5,011 nt of DNA from Rhodoplanes sp049284695 (GTDB taxonomy: Bacteria > Pseudomonadota > Alphaproteobacteria > Rhizobiales > Xanthobacteraceae), in contig JBAPYK010000071.1 of assembly GCA_049284695.1 (NCBI GenBank), positions 1-5,011 on the forward strand, in the 5' to 3' direction. The translations under genes and the position numbers were made by a program. Shown here piece after piece: positions 1-4,998 of this stretch (positions are counted from its first letter, which is position 1; each line of letters starts with the position of its first letter). The notes below the pieces were generated by a model that saw only the letters and a list, made by a program, of their open reading frames with translations, ran no database searches and was not told the DNA's origin.

Positions 1-2
1 CC

Positions 3-203
3 GTCATTCTCGGTTCGCGGCCCCCTTTGGTGATGAAGAAGCAGCTGGGCGGACGCAGCCGGGCGTTCTGGTACCAGATCCGCGTCGCTGAGAACTCCCG
101 AGAACGTGCGAATGCGCTTTGCTCGAAGCTGAGGTCAGCAGGCGGTCAATGTCTGGTCCCATTCGGGGCTGGCCCGGCGCGAAGTGTGGGTCCTCCTGGT
201 TGA
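3..203 (+). CDS. SPOR-domain protein, C-terminal part (5' end outside window)
   Basis: An open frame enters from the left edge and stops at TGA 201-203. It encodes about 66 residues. The segment FWYQIRVAENSRERANALCS followed by KLRSAGGQCLV (codons 66-158) has the pattern of the second half of a SPOR domain: an aromatic-rich strand, then an ANALCxKLRxAGGxC helix-strand. SPOR domains bind denuded peptidoglycan glycan strands, and such proteins normally act in the periplasm at the division site. Alphaproteobacterial members usually end a few residues after the GGxCxV motif. Here the frame runs on for about 14 Pro/Gly-rich residues, so the last part may be foreign sequence joined at about position 158. 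The overlapping minus-strand frame at 4-231 has no recognisable protein pattern and is treated as a shadow. Family call is by motif recognition; the rest of the protein is not seen. Confidence 0.62.
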   Translation, partial: VILGSRPPLVMKKQLGGRSRAFWYQIRVAENSRERANALCSKLRSAGGQCLVPFGAGPARSVGPPG

Positions 204-258
204 AAAAACGTACGCGGGCGCGGATCTTCATGTCACAATCACCCTCGGTCCCTCACAG

Positions 259-375
259 GTAGGGTCGGGGTCTGGCGCGCCGGTGTAGGTCGAAGTTTGT
301 GTTCCCTGTTGCCTCGCCCTTTCGTCTGCGAGTGTCACACCATCTCGACCATGCCACGTTTCCAGTCCCCGCCAC
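259..375 (-). ncRNA. Group II intron domain VI with an about 86-nt extra arm
   Basis: Three bases after domain V, GTGGCGGGGACTGG (375-362) can pair with CCAGACCCCGACCCTAC (275-259). This gives 13 pairs (one G-U), one A-A mismatch and an unpaired ACC whose A265 is the seventh base from the intron end, the usual place of the branch-point adenosine. The three-base linker and the AC ending fit the family. The arms are separated by 86 bases instead of a small loop. That insert itself folds: GGTCGA (350-345) with TCGACC (293-288), GTGT (340-337) with ACAC (302-299) and CTCGC (332-328) with GCGAG (317-313), all nested. Pairings are read directly. The domain VI assignment is inference, and a shorter domain VI with another 3' end remains possible. 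Confidence 0.6.
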
Positions 376-378
376 GTC

Positions 379-412
379 GAACGCAGCATGCGGATTTCCT
401 CGCACTGCGCTC
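379..412 (-). ncRNA. Group II intron domain V (catalytic hairpin, 34 nt)
   Basis: On the minus strand, GAGCGCAG (412-405) pairs with CTGCGTTC (386-379) over eight base pairs, one of them G-U. The upper helix TGCGA/CCGCA follows, with one A-C mismatch, and a GGAAAT loop containing GAAA. A two-base bulge TG lies on the 3' side. The 8+5+6+5+2+8 layout and the AGC catalytic triad at nucleotides 2-4 match the classical 34-nt domain V exactly. Domain V binds the catalytic metal ions for splicing. Its intact form suggests the ribozyme could be active. Confidence 0.93.
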
Positions 413-444
413 TCCTGTTTGTTTCGCCTCAAGGCTTATGGGAC

Positions 445-1746
445 CTATCCTGCCGGAACGACTTTCGGCGGCGGTCGCCGAACCCTGTAGCCGTTGAACA
501 GCCGCAGGCTTTCGTACAGCCACTGCCTACTCCACCGCTTCCAGCCGAAGCCCTTTCGGTTCTGAGCCCGCCCCATGTGACGCCGAATCTTCTTCTCCAC
601 CCAGTCTTTAATGAAGCTGAAGCACTCACTGGAATGTCCGACCGCAAAGTAGTTCACCCAACCGCGCAGCACCGGGTTGATTAACTGCACGACCCGGTCG
701 ACTGGTTGCGATTGGTAGCGGCGGAATACATCCTTGAGCTTCCGCAGCAGCGCCGTGCGTTTCTTGAGCTTGGGCGTGTAGTGCGCCCGCCAAACGCCCC
801 GACGACTGCGAACGCGTCGGAAGTCGAACCCCAGGAAGCCGAAGCTCTCGCCTCGACCAAGGTCTACGTTTCGACTCTTCTCTTCATTAATCTCGACTTG
901 TAGTTCGGCCAACTCCTCCCGAAGCCGTTTCTCTACCGCCCCCATCAGCCAGTCCTGTCGCGGGTGGGCGTCAATCAAGATCACCAGATCATCCGCAAAT
1001 CTTGCGTACTCGATGTAGGTGTACTTGCCGAAGCGCGTGGTCTCTTTCGCCCGCTCCAGCATCCTGTCCACCTCGGTGAGGTAGAGGTTACTGAGCAGCG
1101 GCGAGATGACCCCGCCTTGCGGAACGCCTTGCTTGCCGTTGGCCTTGAGCATGATCTTCAGCAGGTGCAACACGTCCACATCGTCCACCCGCATTGCCAC
1201 CTTCGCCAACAGCCGATCGTGCCGGACATTGTCGAAATAGCTGCGCAGGTCGATGTCTATGATTCGTGTCTTCTGCTGAACGATCGCTCGGGCCACCCGA
1301 TCAACCGCATCATGCGCTGTCCGCTTGGGACGATATCCAAACGATCCCGGTTGGAAGTCTGCCTCGAAGATCGGCTCCAGTATGAGCTTGAGCGCACCTT
1401 GTACCACCCGATCCCGGATCGCCGGAATCGAAAGGACGCGGACCTTGCCCCCGTCCTTCGGTATTTCCTGCTTCCGAGCCGGTAGCGGCACATAGTTGCG
1501 CTGATTCAGTTCGTCCCGAATCTGTTCGAGGAAGCCATCTACGCCTTGCGTTTCGATGGCCTCGAAGGTGACCCCATCTACTCCCGGAGCCCCATCGTTC
1601 TGTTTGGCCAGCGCATACGCCTCGCGTAGCGTCTCCATCTTGCAGACATGGACGTACAATCCCCAGAAACGCCAGGATTTCTCAGCCTTCGCCTTGACGT
1701 ATATTCTCCTCCTCAGGTCCTGCAAATTCACGGACGCCTTTGTCAT
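445..1746 (-). CDS. ltrA: Group II intron-encoded reverse transcriptase/maturase
   Basis: This is the intron-encoded protein, which helps the intron RNA fold and splice and copies it into DNA at the target site. I chose ATG 1746 (433 aa) because GGGAGG lies at 1762-1757, ten bases upstream. The longer frame from ATG 1812 (455 aa) has only a weak ribosome site. Domains in order, numbered from 1746: an N-terminal RT region with NDGAPGVDG (about 50-58); the RIPAIRDR-like block LSIPAIRDRVVQGAL (105-119); palm motif DLRSYFD with catalytic Asp166; GVPQGGVISPLLSN (207-220); and the active site FADD (250-253), with Phe where YADD is usual but both aspartates kept. The maturase X region contains LRGWVNYF (360-367). 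The protein ends after RRPPPKVVPAG, with no En/HNH domain, so mobility would need nicks or replication forks for priming. The ORF is intact and appears functional. It ends 32 bases before domain V. Confidence 0.95.
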   Translation of the reverse strand: MTKASVNLQDLRRRIYVKAKAEKSWRFWGLYVHVCKMETLREAYALAKQNDGAPGVDGVTFEAIETQGVDGFLEQIRDELNQRNYVPLPARKQEIPKDGGKVRVLSIPAIRDRVVQGALKLILEPIFEADFQPGSFGYRPKRTAHDAVDRVARAIVQQKTRIIDIDLRSYFDNVRHDRLLAKVAMRVDDVDVLHLLKIMLKANGKQGVPQGGVISPLLSNLYLTEVDRMLERAKETTRFGKYTYIEYARFADDLVILIDAHPRQDWLMGAVEKRLREELAELQVEINEEKSRNVDLGRGESFGFLGFDFRRVRSRRGVWRAHYTPKLKKRTALLRKLKDVFRRYQSQPVDRVVQLINPVLRGWVNYFAVGHSSECFSFIKDWVEKKIRRHMGRAQNRKGFGWKRWSRQWLYESLRLFNGYRVRRPPPKVVPAG

Positions 1747-1756
1747 CTCGTCCTTA

Positions 1757-1762
1757 CCTCCC
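1757..1762 (-). promoter_or_regulatory. Ribosome binding site deciding the maturase start
   Basis: GGGAGG on the minus strand, followed by TAAGGACGAG and then ATG at 1746, is the strongest Shine-Dalgarno match near the maturase start. It argues for the 433-codon product over the upstream ATG at 1812, whose preceding bases (GAAGCAGAGTA) match less well. Confidence 0.6.
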
Positions 1763-1812
1763 TGATTACCGGAGAAACTACAAACAGCAGGGCCCCTTTG
1801 CTCCGCAGACAT

Positions 1813-2260
1813 TACTCTGCTTCATCGCTCATACGGACCCATCCGCCACCCTCTCGCCGTCGATCGATTTCCCGGTTGCGCCGGTTATACGATCTACCCT
1901 GCTCCGGTGATTTCTCTCCGGGACGAGGAGGGCTTCTCCAGTTGCTCGGCATGTCCTTGTCACCGTGCTGTCGCTTCCACCCCGCCGAGGTGAAGGTGCC
2001 GCGTCGGTCAGATTTCGGCACCCCATGCTGCCTTCGCCCTTCAGTTGCAGGCTCGGCCCTCGGATCCACTCACTTTCGAGGCCACTTGCGCGTTCACTGT
2101 CGTTACGGCCCGGTGACTCGTAATCTCCCCACCGGAGACCTTGTCGATAGGCTTCAGAGTCTTGGTTTCCCGCCACCCTGCTATCCAAACTACGGGGCGC
2201 CTGACTCTTGCCCCGGCAGGTCTGTCTCCTGCTGAACATGCTAGCCTTTACTGGACACAC
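1813..2260 (-). ncRNA. Group II intron 5' ribozyme part (domains I-III)
   Basis: This stretch, from the intron start GTGTGTCCAG at 2260 to the first possible maturase ATG, is GC-rich, has no protein with a recognisable pattern in any frame, and contains many short complementary arms. One example is GATCG (1892-1888) opposite CGATC (1867-1863), which closes a loop holding one candidate EBS1. It occupies the place and length of domains I to III, which bind the exons and scaffold the catalytic core. The longer open frames crossing it on both strands, such as 1829-2395 minus and 1648-2235 plus, look like chance reading through RNA-coding sequence. I did not derive a full secondary structure. Confidence 0.75.
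1937..1943 (-). other. Candidate EBS1 (AACTGGA), preferred by position
   Basis: AACTGGA lies at about intron nucleotide 318, within the context GAGCAACTGGAGAAGC. It can pair with IBS1 TCCGGTT over seven positions with one G-U pair. Its distance from the intron start fits domain I better than the competitor AACCGGG at 1877-1871 (about nucleotide 384), which also pairs over seven positions and sits in a loop closed by GATCG/CGATC. Only a full domain I fold would decide between them. Confidence 0.4.
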
Positions 2261-2267
2261 AACCGGA
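2261..2267 (-). other. Candidate IBS1 exon-binding target (TCCGGTT)
   Basis: The seven bases of 5' exon directly before the intron are TCCGGTT on the minus strand. Group II introns choose their site by pairing EBS1 in domain I with this IBS1 block. Two intron segments can pair with all seven bases using a single G-U pair: AACTGGA (1943-1937) and AACCGGG (1877-1871). This supports the 5' splice site at 2261/2260. I could not identify a convincing IBS2. Confidence 0.6.
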
Positions 2268-3190
2268 CTTGAGGATCTCGGCGCTGCGGCAGACCTCCGC
2301 CACGCAGTGGAGCGCGATTGCGTCCGGTTCAAGCAAGTCCAGAAGCTCGCCGACAATGGCTGTGAGATGCTTCGCCTCCCGTGATCGCGGATCAAAAAAA
2401 ATCGCGCTCACTCCGTAACGCTGGGCGCGCCACTTGTTTTCCTCCGCGATCGCCCGCGCGATGGGATCAAAATCTGCATTGAGTTCCGGGTGCTCCGAGA
2501 GATGCCGGATGAGGCAGCGGAAGATGGCTGCAATGCAGAGGGCATCTTCGAGACGCGTGCAAGCGTCGGCAATCCGCAGTTCGATCGTCGGATACCGCGA
2601 CGAGGGCCGGATCGCCCACCAGATAAAGCTTGCGTCCGGAATGATCCCGGCCGCCGCCAGCGTATCGACATAGCACTGGTATTCTTCTGATGTGCGAAAG
2701 AGTTCGGGCAAGCCGGTGCGCGGCAATTCATCATAGGCCGCGAGCCGATAGCCCAGTAGCCCGGTGGGTTGGCCCCGCCAGAATGGAGACGAGGTGCTGA
2801 GCGCCAGCAAGATGGGCAAGAAGGGTATGGCGCGATACATGATTTCGACCCGCCGGTCGGGTTCGAGGATTTCGACGTGGACATGCAGCCCGCACGCATG
2901 TTGCGACGCCCCAGCATCTGCAGGTCCGCCATCACGGCGTCATAGTGTGGCGTGCGAGTGGCCTTTTGCTCGGGCCAGATGGCGAGCGGATGCGTCCCCG
3001 AGGCCACAATTCCCAGTCCGTATTGCTCTGCCACGGTCGCGATCGTGGTTCGCGAATTGGATAAGAATCTGCGCGCTTCCGCAAGGCTTTCGCAGGGCGG
3101 GGTGATTGTCTCGATTTGCGATTGAAGCAGCTCGCTTTTTACGCGGTCTCCCAGCCGGTCCTTGCATGCGCGAAAGAACTTTTTCGACAT
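2261..3190 (-). pseudogene. GCS2/YbdK-type carboxylate-amine ligase, frameshifted and truncated, interrupted by the intron
   Basis: The minus strand encodes a glutamate-cysteine ligase 2 (YbdK-like) protein in two frames. The first part, from ATG 3190, carries FFRACKDRLGDRVKSELLQS, then QIETITPPCESLAEAR, GTHPLAIWPEQ and LGRRNM. At about 2888 the expected GGCCTGCAT reads GGCTGCAT, so one C is missing. The next frame continues HVHVEILEPDRRVEIMYRAI, the LSTSSPFWRG block, TGLLGYRLAAYDELPRTGLP, and ends SAEILKSG at the intron. About 309 residues are visible against roughly 370 usual for the family. The N-terminal TFGxEEEY region is not intact: MRVTFGV at 3236-3216 may be its remnant in another frame. 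The C-terminus after KSG is not found beyond the intron. Such enzymes form gamma-glutamyl or related amides using ATP in the cytoplasm. This copy is not expected to work, unless the frameshift is a sequencing error. Confidence 0.85.
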
Positions 3191-3469
3191 TGCCGTACCC
3201 GATCGAACAAGCCCTGACGCCGAAGGTCACGCGCATCAACCGCATCGATATCGGCATGCGGCTCGCCGGCGACACGCGGCGCTCTACGTCATTCGGCAGT
3301 AGTGCCGTAGTCTGGCGACGCGCTCACGGCTTTCAGCCTGTAAACCTTGACAGTGCGCTTTAATGCCACTTACGGAGCGCCGTCGCTCCCGGTGAACTTC
3401 ACCGGCCAGATGCCGCAACTCGGATGGTACCCCCTGGTTTGGCAGCTCGGGGTTCCAGCGCCGACTTAC
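3191..3469. other. Gene-poor stretch between two pseudogenes
   Basis: No convincing gene is seen. The minus-strand codons for MRVTFGV (3236-3216) may be a remnant of the YbdK N-terminus, but the EEEY part that should follow is absent and the frame differs. Short frames on both strands (3106-3363 plus, 3284-3571 minus) show no recognisable domain here. A palindrome lies at 3389-3405, and an 11-base word (3352-3362) recurs at 4043-4053. The stretch may hold the worn end of an insertion sequence. Confidence 0.4.
3389..3405. repeat. Palindrome CCGGTGAA-c-TTCACCGG
   Basis: Two perfect eight-base arms flank a single central base. No neighbouring gene start makes it an obvious operator. It lies in insertion-sequence debris and could be part of a worn transposon end, or chance. 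Confidence 0.35.
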
Positions 3470-3571
3470 GCGCTTTCGCGTCTTTGCGGCGAGGTCGGAA
3501 AGCTCAACGAACTTCCGTCTTGCGTGACTCCAACATGCTGCTTCCGCCTGACCGTGGCGGCGCCAGCCCAC
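3470..3571 (-). pseudogene. IS66-family transposase fragment
   Basis: The minus strand reads GQAEAACWSHARRKFVELSD then LAAKTRKR. This matches the well-known IS66 (TnpC) segment of the EAACWAHARRKFxELAD type, part of the RNase H-like transposase core. Only about 25 to 30 residues are recognisable. After KTRKR (about 3470) the frame stays open to 3284, but the protein no longer resembles IS66, and the bases GTAAGT occur right at the break. Upstream of GQAEAAC the family pattern is also lost. This is a relic, not a working transposase. Confidence 0.75.
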
Positions 3572-3625
3572 ATCGTCACCGTCAGCCGCGCCGCCGAAAT
3601 CCTCGGCGAGAACGAGACGCTATAA
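3569..3625 (+). pseudogene. Fragment of a small unknown alphaproteobacterial gene
   Basis: The plus-strand codons HIVTVSRAAEILGENETL followed by TAA (3623-3625) resemble the start of a short helix-rich protein of the xVTVSRAAEILGEDE type, which I recall, without certainty, from rhizobial accessory regions. No start codon with a ribosome site precedes it; the open frame upstream runs antisense to the IS66 scrap. The stop falls where the remembered family would continue. It may be a broken remnant or a chance match. Confidence 0.3.
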
Positions 3626-3748
3626 ACTGACCGTGGAAACGGGAATCAAAACGATGGCAAGGAAACGCCGCCACGCAAACGACGGAGCCGAAAATCGTTC
3701 ATCGTCATGCCTTCTGTCTGCAAGGCCTCGACGGGGCGCAGCTGGAGC
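3626..3748. other. Stretch with no supportable gene
   Basis: Short frames exist on both strands, for example MARKRRHANDG on plus and MTMNDFRLRRLRGG on minus, but none shows a recognisable domain or a proper gene context. It separates the IS66 and IS110 remnants. Confidence 0.4.
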
Positions 3749-3941
3749 GATCGCCTTCACTGCAAAGGATTGGCGATGACGACTCGCGCCACAAAGGGTG
3801 TCAGCACGCGCACACCGCCATGCTGTTGGCGGTCGCCTCGATCACCACTTCATTGGTCGACCGCAGGCTCTTGCCCAACCCTTCGAGGGCGGTCCGGGCC
3901 ATGTCGACCCGGCCAGCATGTCGGAGGACCCCGTCTTCAAA
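3749..3941 (-). pseudogene. IS110-family transposase fragment with two frameshifts
   Basis: Read on the minus strand, FEDGVLRHAGRVDMARTALE then GLGKSLRSTNEVVIEATANS, MAV is typical of the N-terminal DEDD-type RuvC-like domain of IS110 transposases, in which the Glu of the IEATxN motif is part of the metal site. At about 3812 one G is missing (GTGTG for GTGGTG). After restoring it the frame reads VRVLTPFVARVVIANPLQ. At about 3759 another G is missing (CAGTGAAG for CAGGTGAAG), after which VKAIA follows. The family then continues with HAHVKTDKID, which is not found here, so the match ends near 3749. The N-terminal beginning and the whole C-terminal half with the serine motif are absent. It cannot be active. 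Confidence 0.8.
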
Positions 3942-4204
3942 TCACCACCTCGCCAAAGGCGTGAAGCCGGACGACGCCTCGCTTGCTCCGCTCCTCCTTT
4001 CGGTCAACGCAATAGCTATGGGACAGAAGACCACCGGGTGAAAGTGCGCTTTATCGGGATCGGGTGGAATCCCGGAGTCGATCGCTCGGTGCCAGGCCCG
4101 GCAGGGACATTGCTTGCCGTTAGCGGCTCCCTTGTGAGTTCAAGGTTTGTGCAAAAGGTTCCATTTTCAGTACATCCGCGGTCAAGCGCGAGCAGGGCGC
4201 CGCT
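3942..4204. other. Gene-free stretch downstream of the small ORF
   Basis: No recognisable gene is seen on either strand. The long plus-strand frame 3798-4388 runs antisense to the IS110 remnant and to the small minus-strand ORF, so it is a shadow. The segment contains AGTGCGCTTTA at 4043-4053, also present at 3352-3362. A short inverted repeat follows: CGGGAT (4055-4060) and ATCCCG (4069-4074) around eight bases. No poly-T tract follows, so I do not call it a terminator. Confidence 0.4.
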
Positions 4205-4360
4205 TCATTCCGTCGCCGGCTTGCTTTCCCACCACTCTAAAAATTCCTTAAAGAGCGCTTCCCGCGCATGGCTCTTCTGCCACTCCAGGAATTCCCATTT
4301 TTTCGTGTCACGGCCGCGCCGAGACAGTATCGAAATTCGGAGCCGTATCTGGCTGAGCAT
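4205..4360 (-). CDS. Small hypothetical protein (51 aa) with duplicated EFLEW motif
   Basis: ATG 4360-4358 is preceded by a plausible ribosome site (GAGGG, eight bases upstream) and the frame ends at TGA 4207-4205. The product has a basic N-terminal part (MLSQIRLRISILSRRGR), then two similar Trp-rich blocks, WEFLEWQKS (22-30) and KEFLEWWES (38-46), and a short PATE tail. No signal peptide is evident. The spacing of 16 residues and the charged, amphipathic character suggest two helices. I recognise no family. It lies on the same strand as the response regulator gene, 44 bases after its stop, with no terminator visible between, so co-transcription is likely. The frame stays open without a start codon back to about 4410, in case a longer ancestral form existed. 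Coding is inferred from the ribosome site, repeat and lack of a better reading, and remains unproven. Confidence 0.55.
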   Translation of the reverse strand: MLSQIRLRISILSRRGRDTKKWEFLEWQKSHAREALFKEFLEWWESKPATE

Positions 4361-4404
4361 GGAAAATGCCCTCGCCCACGCCGCGTAAATCGGCCAAAGG
4401 CGAG

Positions 4405-4998
4405 CTAAGTGTCAATCAAACCGAGGAGAGCGCAACGAATTGCCGCCTGCACTCGTGTTGCAACGCCAAGCTTCCGAATCACGTTACTGATGTGAAAATT
4501 GACTGTTCGTTCGCTCACGTTCATGAGCACCGCGATGTCGGTCGACGACTTTCCCTTGGCGACCCACGTTAGCGCTTCAATCTCTCGATCGGTCAATGCA
4601 AAGTCGATCGGTGTCTGTTTGGAATGCTGCGCGAGGCGATTCCGGACGATTTCCACCAGCAGCTCAAAATCCAGTGGCTTCGTGAGAAAATCATCGCACC
4701 CCAATCGTCGGGCTTGGAGATGGCTTTCGCGACTGCCATAGGCGGTGATGAATAGGAAAGGGACATTGCGCAGCTGCCCTGCCGACTTGCGTAGCTCGCT
4801 GAGGACATCGAAGCCGCTCATGTGTGGCATATCCACGTCACATAGGATGACGTCTGGCCCTTTGGCGAATTTCCGTACGCCTTCGACACCGTCGGTTGCC
4901 ACGATGGTTTCGAACCCTTCGTCCTCCAGCACTTCGACCAACAACTCGACCGTTGCAGAATCATCCTCGATGCACAGGATTTTCGGACGGTCACTCAT
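4405..4998 (-). CDS. Response regulator, REC + LuxR-type HTH (NarL/FixJ-like)
   Basis: This 197-aa cytoplasmic regulator has an N-terminal receiver domain (about 5-122). Acidic residues E11, D12 and D13 form the metal pocket, D54 in ILCDVDMP is the phosphate acceptor, and T85 and K107 (FLTKP) are the conserved switch residues. A short linker leads to a LuxR-type helix-turn-helix (about 134-195) with LTDREIEALTWVAKGKSSTD and the recognition segment SERTVNFHISNVIRKLGV. The NFH form of the recognition helix resembles quorum-sensing LuxR proteins more than the usual KxH of NarL. All key residues are present, so it should be phosphorylated by a histidine kinase and bind DNA as a dimer. The kinase is not in the window; it may lie beyond position 5011. 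No strong ribosome site is seen before ATG 4998, and the TGATG just upstream would allow coupling to a preceding gene. Targets cannot be told from this sequence. Confidence 0.95.
   Translation of the reverse strand: MSDRPKILCIEDDSATVELLVEVLEDEGFETIVATDGVEGVRKFAKGPDVILCDVDMPHMSGFDVLSELRKSAGQLRNVPFLFITAYGSRESHLQARRLGCDDFLTKPLDFELLVEIVRNRLAQHSKQTPIDFALTDREIEALTWVAKGKSSTDIAVLMNVSERTVNFHISNVIRKLGVATRVQAAIRCALLGLIDT

Larger units (their letters stand above)
259..2260 (-). mobile_element. Group II intron, apparently full length (about 2.0 kb)
   Basis: Read on the minus strand, the element starts with GTGTG at 2260, matching the GUGYG 5' consensus. It has about 0.5 kb of structured leader (domains I-III), a maturase ORF in domain IV (445-1746), a canonical domain V (379-412) and a domain VI whose closing stem ends in CTAC at 259 (AY 3' end). 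The total of 2002 nt is normal for a bacterial group II intron with an ORF lacking an endonuclease domain. The 5' exon is a GCS2-family pseudogene on the same strand, so the intron would be transcribed in sense. The 5' boundary is well supported. The 3' boundary depends on the domain VI fold and could be some tens of bases off; another CTAC ends at 286. Splicing and retromobility use the encoded protein together with the folded RNA. I did not assign the intron to a named ORF class. Confidence 0.88.

Noticed and set aside
4..231. Minus-strand ORF of 75 codons at the left edge
   Set aside because: It is antisense to the SPOR-domain frame, which has clear protein pattern; the 75-codon product has none.
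964..1485. Plus-strand ORF of 173 codons
   Set aside because: It is a shadow fully inside the maturase gene on the other strand.
1648..2235. Plus-strand ORF of 195 codons
   Set aside because: It is antisense to intron domains I-III and the maturase start; GC-rich structured RNA often leaves such open frames.
259..2260. The reverse transcriptase as a retron or DGR system
   Set aside because: LRGWVNYF maturase region, GTGTG 5' end and a perfect domain V show a group II intron; no msr/msd or template/variable repeats are seen.
1829..2395. Minus-strand ORF of 188 codons spanning the intron start
   Set aside because: It runs from the GCS2 pseudogene in a wrong frame into the ribozyme domains; no domain is recognisable and the RNA explains the sequence.
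4055..4074. Inverted repeat as a possible rho-independent terminator
   Set aside because: The stem is only six pairs and no T tract follows on either strand.
3798..4388. Plus-strand ORF of 196 codons
   Set aside because: It overlaps antisense the IS110 remnant and the small EFLEW ORF, and changes character along its length without any recognisable domain.
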